Source: Mesorhizobium loti
GTDB taxonomy: Bacteria > Pseudomonadota > Alphaproteobacteria > Rhizobiales > Rhizobiaceae
Reading direction: 5' to 3'
DNA: 64,000 bases
NCBI RefSeq assembly: GCF_002858745.1
Contig: NZ_PJRO01000002.1
Span: forward strand, 407,006 to 471,005
In this document: piece by piece, positions 26,139 through 33,819 of the stretch
Layout: every line of letters starts with the position of its first letter
How positions within the stretch are numbered: position 1 is the stretch's first letter
Made by a program: the position numbers and the translations under genes
Notes under the pieces: model-generated
The model's database searches: none
What the model was told of the DNA's origin: nothing
What the model saw: only the letters and a program-made list of their open reading frames with translations

Positions 26139-27437
26139 ATGAGACGTTTTCCAGCGCAATTCCAGGAAAAGTGCGTAGCGGTTTTCCGTCCGGAATTGCG
26201 TAGAAACAAAGGGTTAGAGCGTTTCCGCGTTTCCGTGAGAAACGCTCTGGGCATTGCCCTTGTCCTGTTGCTGGCAGCTGTTGTTGCCGGTTGCGGCAGG
26301 CCGCAATTCTCAGAAGCTGAAAAACGGACCATCGCCAGCCTCGCGCTGAGCGCCTTGCCTCCGTTGAAATCCGACACCACCAATCACTATGCGGATGATC
26401 CTGGCGCGGCTGCGTTGGGCGCGACCCTGTTTTTCGATTTCTCCTTGAGCCGGAACGGTACGGTTGCCTGTTCCACCTGCCATCAGATCGGCCAGCAATT
26501 CCAGGACGGTCTACCGCAGGGAATGGGCGTCGGGCGTACCAACCGGCGTACCCAGTCCCTTGCCGGCGTCGCCTACAGCCCGTGGCTGTTCTGGGACGGC
26601 CGCCGCGACAGCCTGTGGGCGCAGGCGCTGGTGCCGCTGGAAAACCCGCTCGAACAGGCCGGAAACCGTGCGGCCTATGCGCGCTACGTCAAGGCACGGT
26701 TTGGCGAACGCTACGAGCGCATTTTCGGGTCTCTGCCCGATTTTTCCAATGTGCCGACCAATGCCAGCCCGCTGGGTTCTGCGACGGAACAAGCCGCCTG
26801 GAACGGGATGAACGACGCGCAGCGTGATGGCATCAACCGTGTCTTCGCCAATATCGGCAAGGCACTGGCCGCCTTTCAGCGCTCCATCAACCCCAAGGAA
26901 GCGCGATTCGACCGCTTCGCGGTGGCAATTGCCGCCGGCACGGAGCCGAAGGATGACGCCGTCCTTTCGCCTGAGGAAATCCAGGGGCTGAAACTGTTCA
27001 TCGGCAAGGCGAATTGCTCGACATGCCACAACGGTCCGTTGTTCACCGACCATGCCTTCCACAACACGGGTGTGCCGCCTGTGGCAGACCTGCCCCCGGA
27101 TCGTGGTCGCGTCGATGCGATCGCCCAGGTCGATGCTGATCCGTTCAATTGCCTTGGTCCATACCGTGACGGTGGCCCGGAAGCCTGCGGCGAACTGAAG
27201 TTCATGGTTCGTGACAAGCCGGAGCTGATCAGAGCCTACAAGACACCGTCGCTGCGCGCTGTCGCCGGCCGGCCGCCTTACATGCATGCCGGCCAGTTTG
27301 GCTCTCTCGGAGAGGTCGTGGCGCATTATGCCAAGGCGCCGTCCAGCGTCGAAGGCATTTCGGAAGTGCATCCGCTGCAGCTTTCCGAGCGGGAGCGGGA
27401 AGCACTCGTGGCGTTCCTGATGACGCTGTCGCCTTGA
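26139..27437 (+). CDS. Di-heme cytochrome c peroxidase / MauG-family lipoprotein
   Basis: Two heme sites, CSTCHQIG and CSTCHNGP, within a CCP/MauG-type fold (FWDGRRDSLWAQALVPLENP; PYMHAGQFGSLGEVVAHY). Such enzymes reduce H2O2 or oxidise partner proteins in the periplasm. A lipobox VVAGC marks it as a lipoprotein. The start is ambiguous: ATG 26139 gives MRRF followed by about 33 residues encoded by a dispersed repeat before the hydrophobic core, while a GTG at 26235 inside the repeat gives a compact signal peptide (400 residues). Neither has a good ribosome site; coupling to the upstream gene favours 26139. Removing the repeat would give MRRFRIALVLLLAAVVAGC, a normal lipoprotein signal. Confidence 0.87.
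   Translation: MRRFPAQFQEKCVAVFRPELRRNKGLERFRVSVRNALGIALVLLLAAVVAGCGRPQFSEAEKRTIASLALSALPPLKSDTTNHYADDPGAAALGATLFFDFSLSRNGTVACSTCHQIGQQFQDGLPQGMGVGRTNRRTQSLAGVAYSPWLFWDGRRDSLWAQALVPLENPLEQAGNRAAYARYVKARFGERYERIFGSLPDFSNVPTNASPLGSATEQAAWNGMNDAQRDGINRVFANIGKALAAFQRSINPKEARFDRFAVAIAAGTEPKDDAVLSPEEIQGLKLFIGKANCSTCHNGPLFTDHAFHNTGVPPVADLPPDRGRVDAIAQVDADPFNCLGPYRDGGPEACGELKFMVRDKPELIRAYKTPSLRAVAGRPPYMHAGQFGSLGEVVAHYAKAPSSVEGISEVHPLQLSEREREALVAFLMTLSP
26152..26250 (-). repeat. Dispersed hairpin repeat, copy 3 (inside the peroxidase gene)
   Basis: Same orientation as copy 2, starting with AGCGCAATTCCAGG and ending with the arms AGAGCGTTTC and GAAACGCTCT. Its length of about 99 nt is a multiple of three, so it keeps the frame of the gene it interrupts. 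Confidence 0.85.
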
Positions 27438-27465
27438 GTAAATGCGCTGCCCGGTAGTGGCTAAC

Positions 27466-27561
27466 GCATCGGCCCGAAAATCGGAATCGATTTTCGGGCC
27501 GATGCGCAGATTCAAAGTGTTAGAGCGTCCTTTGCGCGTCCGAATGGACGCGCGGCTCTCT
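27466..27561. repeat. Second hairpin repeat type between the peroxidase and putR genes
   Basis: A perfect 17-bp stem, GCATCGGCCCGAAAATC and its complement (27466-27505), is followed by TTAGAGCG and a second hairpin, GCGCGTCC-gaat-GGACGCGC (27534-27553), ending CTCTCTAAC. The TTAGAGCG core is shared with the other dispersed repeat. The element fills the gap between the converging genes and may also act as a two-way terminator. Confidence 0.65.
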
Positions 27562-28021
27562 AACGGTCCTTCACTGTTTCCATCGCCACGAAGGTCGAGG
27601 TCTGCGCGACATGCGGCAGCGCGGAGATACGCTCGCCGAGAACGCGCCGGTAGGCGGCGATATCGCGGGTGCGAACCTTGAGCAGATAGTCGAAGCTCGC
27701 CGCCATCATGTGGCACTGTTCGATTTCGGGAACAGCCTGAACTGCACGGTTGAAGGCATCCAGCGCGCTGGAGCGGGTGTCTGAGAGCTTTACCTGCACG
27801 AACGCGACGTGGCCTTCCCCCATGCGCTCCCGGTCGACGATGGCGGCATAACCTCGGATGAAGCCATCTTTCTCCAGCCGTTTGACGCGCGCCTGTACTG
27901 GCGTCTTGGAGAGACCGACCTTGGTCGCCAGTTCCGACATGGACTGCCGGCCATTCCTGGCCAGAGCGGACAGGATGTTGCGGTCCAGTCGGTCCAATTG
28001 GTCTTCAGTGGTCAATTTCAC
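27560..28021 (-). CDS. putR: Lrp/AsnC-family regulator, probably PutR
   Basis: 153 residues: N-terminal helix-turn-helix (MSELATKVGLSKTPVQARVKRLEKDGFIRGYAA) and C-terminal RAM effector domain (EIEQCHMMAASFDYLLKVR). It is divergent from putA, as PutR is in Agrobacterium and Rhodobacter, where it activates putA in the presence of proline. The start is GTG 28021. PutA here lacks its own DNA-binding domain, so an external regulator is expected. Confidence 0.88.
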   Translation of the reverse strand: MKLTTEDQLDRLDRNILSALARNGRQSMSELATKVGLSKTPVQARVKRLEKDGFIRGYAAIVDRERMGEGHVAFVQVKLSDTRSSALDAFNRAVQAVPEIEQCHMMAASFDYLLKVRTRDIAAYRRVLGERISALPHVAQTSTFVAMETVKDR

Positions 28022-28165
28022 GGTCCAATATGTATCTTGACGTAAGATTCATAGATCAAATGGACTACATTTGCCAATTCTTTGGATCGGTGGCGATACC
28101 GGCTTCGTGCTAATTTTTGCCATCCGTTCCCCGGACACGTTCATTCGCGCTTTCAAAGGACCGCC

Positions 28166-31100
28166 ATGCCCGCGCTCGCCACCATCCGCCAGCAGATCCG
28201 CGCCAACTATCTCCCCGATGAAGGCGAGGCCGTGAAACGGCTGGCTGCGGCCACCGGACTGTCGGTCGATGAGCGCAAGGCGATCTCCAAACGTGCCGCC
28301 GATCTGGTGCGCGCGGTGCGCGGTTCGGCTGATCCACGCCTGATGGAAGTTTTCCTCTCGGCTTACGGGCTTTCGACCAAGGAAGGCGTGGCGCTGATGT
28401 GCCTGGCGGAAGCGCTGTTGCGCGTCCCGGACGCCGAGACGATGGACGACCTGATCGCTGACAAGATCGCGTCGCACGACTGGTCGTCACATTCGGGCTC
28501 GTCATCCTCGATCTTCGTCAACGCCTCGACCTGGGCGCTGATGCTGACGGGCCGCGTGCTGGATGAGGGCGAGAGGGGTATCGAAGGTACATTGCGCGCC
28601 ATGGTGCGGCGGCTAGGCGAGCCGGTGATCCGCAAGGCCGTTGCGGCGGCAATGCGCGAGATGGGCGAGCAGTTCGTGCTCGGTCGCACCATTGCCGAGG
28701 CGGTCAAGCGCGGCAAGTCGATGACGCAGAAAGGTTATCTCTATTCCTTCGACATGCTCGGCGAAGCCGCCCGCACCGAACATGACGCGTTGCGTTACCT
28801 GAAGGCCTATGCCGACGCCATCGCCTCGCTGGCATCCGGCGCCAAGGGGGATGACATCCGTCTTAACCACGGCATCTCGGTGAAACTCTCGGCGCTGCAT
28901 CCACGATATGAGGTGGCGCAGAAGGAGACGATGCTGCCGGTGATGGCCGACCGGCTGCTGTCGCTCGCACGCGCTGCGCGCAAGGCCCGCATGGGCTTGA
29001 ACATCGACGCGGAAGAGGCTGATCGGCTTGATCTTTCGCTCGATGTCATCGAGCGCGTGCTGGCTGATCCGGAGCTTGCCGACTGGAATGGTTTCGGTGT
29101 CGTCGTGCAGGCCTACGGTCCGCGAGCGGCCTTCACCATTGACTGGCTGCACGCGCTAGCGACCAAATTGGACCGCAAGATCATGGTGCGGCTGGTCAAG
29201 GGCGCTTATTGGGACACCGAGATCAAGCGCGCGCAGACACTCGGCCTTACCGGCTATCCGGTGTTTACGCGCAAGGTGAATACCGACGTGTCGTATATCG
29301 CCTGTGCCCGCAAGTTGCTTGGCATGACCGATCGCATCTACCCGCAGTTCGCCACGCACAATGCCCATACGGCGGCGGCCATCCTGTCGATGTCGTCGGA
29401 TCGGGACAGTTTCGAGTTCCAGCGCCTGCACGGTATGGGAGAGCAGTTGCACGAGACGATCCGCAAGGCGGAGGGCACGCGCTGCCGCATCTACGCACCA
29501 GTCGGCGCGCATTCGGACCTGCTCGCCTATCTGGTGCGGCGTCTTCTCGAAAACGGTGCCAATTCCTCCTTCGTGCACCAATTGACCGACGAGGACGTGG
29601 CGCCGGAAGAAATCGCGCGCGATCCGCTTGAAGCCACCGAGACCCAGGGTCCTGCGGCCAATCCGAATATCGTGAAACCCGCGGAGATCTTCGGCGTAGG
29701 CCGGCGCAATGCCAAAGGCTGGGACATCACCGATACGGTCACCCTGGCAGAGATCGACAAGGCCAAGGCGGCTTTTGCCGGTGCCAGTCATTGGACGGCG
29801 AAGCCGATCACCCGCGCTGCCGGCTATGGCCAGGAGCGGCCGGTGCTCAATCCGGCGCGGCCGTCGGAAAGCGTGGGAACGGTCGTCGAGGCTGCGGCAA
29901 AGCAGGTGACGACAGCGGTGCGTTTCGCGGTCGAGGCGCAGCCGGCCTGGGCCAAACGGGCGGTCGGCGAACGTGCCGTCATCCTTTCCCGCGCGGCGGA
30001 CCTTTACGAGAAGCACGCTGTCGAGTTCTTCGCGCTTGTCACGCGTGAGGCAGGAAAGACGCTGGCTGATGGCGTTGCAGAAGTGCGTGAAGCGGTCGAT
30101 TTCCTGCGCTATTATGCTGCGCAGGCAGCTCAAGTCGAGACCGGCACCGAGGCGCGTGGCGCCATCGTCTGCATCTCGCCGTGGAATTTTCCGCTCGCCA
30201 TCTTCACGGGCCAGATCGCCGCAGCACTTGTGACCGGCAATTCGGTGATCGCCAAGCCAGCCGAGCAGACACCGCTGATCGCCTATCGTGCGGTCGAACT
30301 GCTGCGCGAAGCGGGGGTGCCGGAAGATGTGATCCAGTTGCTGCCTGGCGACGGTCCCAATGTCGGCGCGCCGCTGACCGCCGATCCGCGCATTGCAGGT
30401 GTCTGCTTCACCGGCTCGACCGAGGTGGCCAAGCTGATCGAGCGGCAACTGGCCAAGACGGCGGCGCCCGATGCGATGCTGATTGCCGAGACCGGCGGCC
30501 TGAACGCCATGATCGTCGATTCCACCGCGCTGCCAGAGCAGGCTATCCGCGATGTGCTGGCGTCTTCCTTCCAGAGTGCCGGGCAACGCTGTTCTGCGCT
30601 GCGGGTGCTCTATGTCCAGAAGGATGTGGAAGCCAAGATGCTGGAGATGCTGAAAGGTGCGATGGATGCGCTCAACATAGGCGATCCGTGGCAGATCTCG
30701 ACCGATGTCGGCCCGGTCATCGACGATGAAGCGCAAAAGTCGATCCGGGACTACAGCGCCAGGATGGCTGGCGAGGGGCGCGCGATCGCGCAACTTGCAG
30801 TGCCGCAGGACGGTCGGTTCGTGGCGCCCGCAGTCTTCCGCGTCAAAGGCATCGAGGAGATGGAACGCGAGGTGTTCGGTCCGGTGCTGCATGTCGCCAC
30901 CTTCGACGCCGACGAGATCGAGTCCGTGATCGCCGCCATCAACCGCAAGGGCTATGGGCTGACCTTCGGCCTGCACACCCGCATCGATGGCCGCGCGCAG
31001 CATTTCGTCGACGGCATCCATGCCGGCAACATCTATGTGAACCGCAACCAGATCGGTGCGGTCGTCGGCTCGCAGCCGTTTGGTGGTGAAGGTCTGTCCG

Positions 31101-31777
31101 GCACGGGACCCAAGGCCGGCGGCCCGCATTATCTGCGCCGTTTCCGCAAGGGAGCGGAGGCCGGCACGGCGCTTGCCGACGGGCGGGTTGCGACTGCGAG
31201 GGAACTTGCCGACAACATGCCCGATCCGGCACTTGGCGGCTGGTCGACCCGGCTGGACCGCATCGCCATCCTGCGCAAGCATCTGCGCGGCAAGGCGGCG
31301 GATGCCATCGGCGCCGCGGCCGGGCTCGAATTCGGCCAGGTCGATCTTCCAGGACCGACGGGCGAGGCGAACACGCTGTCGCTGATGCCGCGCGGCCGCG
31401 TGCTGGTGCTTGGTCCGGATGCGGAGACGCTTTTGGCGCAGGCGGTGCAGGCACTTGCCGCCGGCAATGCCGTTCTGGCGGTCGCGCCCGGTGCATTGGG
31501 CGCTCTGTCGGCGCTGACCGGCAAAGGGCTGCCGATCGCAGCCATCGATGCCAGGCTGGATGCCGATGCCATCAGCGCGCTTACGCTGGATGTGGTGGCT
31601 TTCTCGGGCACGTCGGACGATGCTCGCGTGTTGCGCACCGCGATTGCCGGGCGCGGCGGACCTATCGTGCCGCTGGTCAACGAGGCGATCTATCCAGCCG
31701 CCTATGCACATGAACGCGCGGTCTGCGTGGACACAACCGCAGCCGGCGGCAACGCCAGCCTGCTGGCGGCGGTGTGA
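28166..31777 (+). CDS. putA: Bifunctional proline dehydrogenase / delta-1-pyrroline-5-carboxylate dehydrogenase
   Basis: 1203 residues; oxidises proline to glutamate in two channelled steps with FAD and NAD. The proline dehydrogenase domain (to about 480) has [15 protein letters not shown] and [12 protein letters not shown]. The aldehyde dehydrogenase domain has E775 (AETGGLNA) and catalytic C809 (GQRCSALRV). The last 200 residues form the extra C-terminal domain of long type-B PutAs. No N-terminal ribbon-helix-helix is present. AAAGGA is 5 bases before the ATG at 28166; a TTG-started extension from 28082 is unlikely. A terminator follows at 31824. Confidence 0.96.
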   Translation: MPALATIRQQIRANYLPDEGEAVKRLAAATGLSVDERKAISKRAADLVRAVRGSADPRLMEVFLSAYGLSTKEGVALMCLAEALLRVPDAETMDDLIADKIASHDWSSHSGSSSSIFVNASTWALMLTGRVLDEGERGIEGTLRAMVRRLGEPVIRKAVAAAMREMGEQFVLGRTIAEAVKRGKSMTQKGYLYSFDMLGEAARTEHDALRYLKAYADAIASLASGAKGDDIRLNHGISVKLSALHPRYEVAQKETMLPVMADRLLSLARAARKARMGLNIDAEEADRLDLSLDVIERVLADPELADWNGFGVVVQAYGPRAAFTIDWLHALATKLDRKIMVRLVKGAYWDTEIKRAQTLGLTGYPVFTRKVNTDVSYIACARKLLGMTDRIYPQFATHNAHTAAAILSMSSDRDSFEFQRLHGMGEQLHETIRKAEGTRCRIYAPVGAHSDLLAYLVRRLLENGANSSFVHQLTDEDVAPEEIARDPLEATETQGPAANPNIVKPAEIFGVGRRNAKGWDITDTVTLAEIDKAKAAFAGASHWTAKPITRAAGYGQERPVLNPARPSESVGTVVEAAAKQVTTAVRFAVEAQPAWAKRAVGERAVILSRAADLYEKHAVEFFALVTREAGKTLADGVAEVREAVDFLRYYAAQAAQVETGTEARGAIVCISPWNFPLAIFTGQIAAALVTGNSVIAKPAEQTPLIAYRAVELLREAGVPEDVIQLLPGDGPNVGAPLTADPRIAGVCFTGSTEVAKLIERQLAKTAAPDAMLIAETGGLNAMIVDSTALPEQAIRDVLASSFQSAGQRCSALRVLYVQKDVEAKMLEMLKGAMDALNIGDPWQISTDVGPVIDDEAQKSIRDYSARMAGEGRAIAQLAVPQDGRFVAPAVFRVKGIEEMEREVFGPVLHVATFDADEIESVIAAINRKGYGLTFGLHTRIDGRAQHFVDGIHAGNIYVNRNQIGAVVGSQPFGGEGLSGTGPKAGGPHYLRRFRKGAEAGTALADGRVATARELADNMPDPALGGWSTRLDRIAILRKHLRGKAADAIGAAAGLEFGQVDLPGPTGEANTLSLMPRGRVLVLGPDAETLLAQAVQALAAGNAVLAVAPGALGALSALTGKGLPIAAIDARLDADAISALTLDVVAFSGTSDDARVLRTAIAGRGGPIVPLVNEAIYPAAYAHERAVCVDTTAAGGNASLLAAV

Positions 31778-31823
31778 GGCAACTGCTGCAGTAAGACTGA
31801 ATAGCCAGTTATAGACTGGGGGC

Positions 31824-31856
31824 TGGGCTCGTCAGGAAGCGACGAGCCCATTTTTT
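31824..31856. terminator. Rho-independent terminator between putA and hmuQ
   Basis: TGGGCTCGTC-aggaagc-GACGAGCCCA followed by six T: a perfect 10-bp stem with T-run on the plus strand, ending putA. It may also serve the converging hmuQ. Confidence 0.88.
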
Positions 31857-31863
31857 CGAAGGC

Positions 31864-32178
31864 TCAAGCGCCTTCGACGACCGAAAAGCCTTCGAATTGC
31901 GGATGACCGAGATAGTGCACCTTGCCGGTGCCGGCATTCTTGTGCGCGGCACGGAAGTTCTCCGACTTCGTCCAGGCGACGAAATCATCATGGCTTGCCC
32001 AGATCGTGTGCGAGGCGAACAGCGTATAGCCTTCGGCCTCGTTGACCGGCCCGCGCAGCAGGTGGAATTCCTTGAAGCCTGTCATTTCCGACAGCGAAGA
32101 ATCGCGGTTTTTCCAGACTTCCTCGAAGGCCTCTTCCGAGCCGTTCTGTACCTTGAAGCGGTTCATGGCGATGTACAT
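31864..32178 (-). CDS. hmuQ: IsdG/HmuQ-like heme-degrading monooxygenase
   Basis: 104 residues of the antibiotic-biosynthesis-monooxygenase fold, close in pattern to Brucella BhuQ and Bradyrhizobium HmuQ (MYIAMNRFKVQNGSEEAFEE; EFHLLRGP; the expected heme-ligand His in FRAAHKNAG). It should open the porphyrin ring in the cytoplasm to release iron. Last gene of the leftward hmuR unit, 42 bp after tonB, with AAAGGA before the ATG. Function is inferred from context and family. Confidence 0.85.
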   Translation of the reverse strand: MYIAMNRFKVQNGSEEAFEEVWKNRDSSLSEMTGFKEFHLLRGPVNEAEGYTLFASHTIWASHDDFVAWTKSENFRAAHKNAGTGKVHYLGHPQFEGFSVVEGA

Positions 32179-32220
32179 GGTTTTCCTTTCAGGATTGAAG
32201 GTTGAAAACGGGGATGAAGG

Positions 32221-33360
32221 TCAAAACGGCCCGACCTCGATAGGAACCAGCCAGAATTTGCGACCGGTCTCGGGCGGAATGGGAGGGAAAGGGGCGGTGC
32301 CCTTCACCATTGTGACCGCGAATTTGTCGAGGGTCTGCGAGCCGGAGCTCCTGTCAAGTTTAATGTCGGTGACGCTGCCATCCGCATTGATGACGAAACT
32401 GATCCAAGCGTTGCGGGTGGCCTCCACTTGGGTGGCCTGGGAAATTTGCCGGTTGGCGCGAGCCAGCTTCCTTTGCACGAGCGCTTCGTATCCAGATGCT
32501 ATTGCATTGCCTGTCGTCGACTGTTGGCGTTGCGTTCCCGTGGTCGTTGCCTTGCCGTCTTCTCGGCCTTCACTTGCGCCGCGCATTGCGTCCGACGGGG
32601 CGCGGCCGTTTGCGCCTTGCTCGGACTTTGGCCGTTGCGGTCTCTGTGCCTGGGCAGCCTGCTGCTTCGTAAGTTCTCGCTCCGCCTCGCTCGGTTCTGG
32701 CATCACCGGCCGTAATATTTCCAATGTCGCCTTCGGTGCGGCCTCCTGCAGGGCGACTGCATCTTTTTCAGCCTGCGTCTGCCTATCATGAAGGATTTCA
32801 GGAGCGGGTTTGACCGGCTCCTGCTGCTCCAGTTCCTTGCGCGGTTGCGCTGTTTCCCTGGCCGGCTGCACCGGTCGAGCGGGCGGCTCTTTCTTTGGTT
32901 GAGCTTCGCGGGCCTGCTGTAGGTCACTTTCCGGAACGACGGTAACCTCGGTGACGTCCGGTTGCTGCCGGCCACCGGAAATTGAAGGTGTTTCGCTGTT
33001 GCCGATCCTGGTCGGGTCTTGTCCATCACCGCCTGCCGTCTCATTGAGAGAGCGCGGCGGCAGGATGCTTTCAGGCGCCAGGATCAGCATGGCCGCAATC
33101 GCCACGTGGAAGAGGAGCGAGGCGGCGAAAGCCAGCGACCATTTGCGCTTCGAGCCGACAGCCTCGTTGGCGTGATTGGGCTCCGCAAGCGCTGGGTGGA
33201 CCTCGGCATCGGCGGTGTCATCGAGGCTGGCGGCCTCGGGCGGATCCGGCTGCAGGACGCCGCCAGGGATGGTGATCTGCGGGTCTTCCGGCTGCGGGGC
33301 ATTCGGTCCCGCAAACGGCTGGAACGATACTCTGTTCGGAAAAGCCGGTTGCGGGTCCAA
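32221..33360 (-). CDS. tonB: TonB energy transducer for heme uptake
   Basis: 379 residues. A single membrane helix at about 74-95 contains the SLLFH motif (SxxxH, as in the TonB helix that contacts ExbD). A long Pro/Glu/Lys-rich periplasmic spacer follows, then the C-terminal TonB fold (WISFVINADGSVTDIKLDRSSG; KFWLVPIEVGPF). Unusually about 73 residues, Pro- and Asp-rich, precede the helix and would lie in the cytoplasm. The start is TTG 33360, eight bases after AGGA. It follows hmuR and a small exported protein, so it is probably dedicated to this receptor. No exbB/exbD nearby. Confidence 0.88.
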   Translation of the reverse strand: MDPQPAFPNRVSFQPFAGPNAPQPEDPQITIPGGVLQPDPPEAASLDDTADAEVHPALAEPNHANEAVGSKRKWSLAFAASLLFHVAIAAMLILAPESILPPRSLNETAGGDGQDPTRIGNSETPSISGGRQQPDVTEVTVVPESDLQQAREAQPKKEPPARPVQPARETAQPRKELEQQEPVKPAPEILHDRQTQAEKDAVALQEAAPKATLEILRPVMPEPSEAERELTKQQAAQAQRPQRPKSEQGANGRAPSDAMRGASEGREDGKATTTGTQRQQSTTGNAIASGYEALVQRKLARANRQISQATQVEATRNAWISFVINADGSVTDIKLDRSSGSQTLDKFAVTMVKGTAPFPPIPPETGRKFWLVPIEVGPF

Positions 33361-33388
33361 AGTCGAAGTTCCTGTTCATGACGGAAAC

Positions 33389-33817
33389 TCAGACCCCGAA
33401 GGTGATGCCCGCCTTGCTGCCGGTCTTGAGGTCACGCATGCAGGCGGTGGGCTCGATGCCCTGACCGACGCATTCCGTTGCACTGTTGACCAGCACGCGG
33501 CTGATCTTCGAACAAGTCGTACCCGAAAGATCGAAACGCGTCACCTTCGTCTTGCCGGCTGACAATTCCTTGAAGTCGAGCACCGTCATGCGGTCGACGA
33601 CGCCGGCTTCGTTGAACAAGGCGATCTCAAAGGCGGCCTTCGTGAGGCCGCTGCCCAGATTGTTGGCGACGACAAAGGTCAGGCGGCAGCCTTTGTCCGA
33701 CGGCTGCGCCGCGTTCAATTCCAGGGAAAGCGAAGCCGCCTGCTCGGCAAATACGGGGCCGACACCGGCAGGGAAGGCGGTGAGGGCTGCAAACAGGGCG
33801 AGCGACTTCGCTTTCAT
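33389..33817 (-). CDS. Exported 142-residue protein of unknown function in the heme operon
   Basis: A signal peptide (MKAKSLALFAALTAFPAGVG, cleavage near VFA) is followed by about 117 residues of probable beta structure with four cysteines (GCRLTF, TTCSKI, TECVGQ, TACMRD) that could form two disulfides. The gene follows the receptor stop directly, with its ribosome site CGGAGG at the receptor end, and precedes tonB. No family is recognised and there is no CxxCH heme site. Position suggests a periplasmic accessory of receptor or TonB. Confidence 0.82.
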   Translation of the reverse strand: MKAKSLALFAALTAFPAGVGPVFAEQAASLSLELNAAQPSDKGCRLTFVVANNLGSGLTKAAFEIALFNEAGVVDRMTVLDFKELSAGKTKVTRFDLSGTTCSKISRVLVNSATECVGQGIEPTACMRDLKTGSKAGITFGV

Positions 33818-33819
33818 GG

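Noticed and set aside
29156..31711. 851-residue open frame antisense to putA
   Set aside because: It is the mirror of a well-supported high-GC gene; composition is Arg/His/Gly-rich with no domain and no ribosome site.
28166..31777. PutA as its own repressor (type A)
   Set aside because: No ribbon-helix-helix at the N-terminus; a divergent Lrp-type PutR is present.
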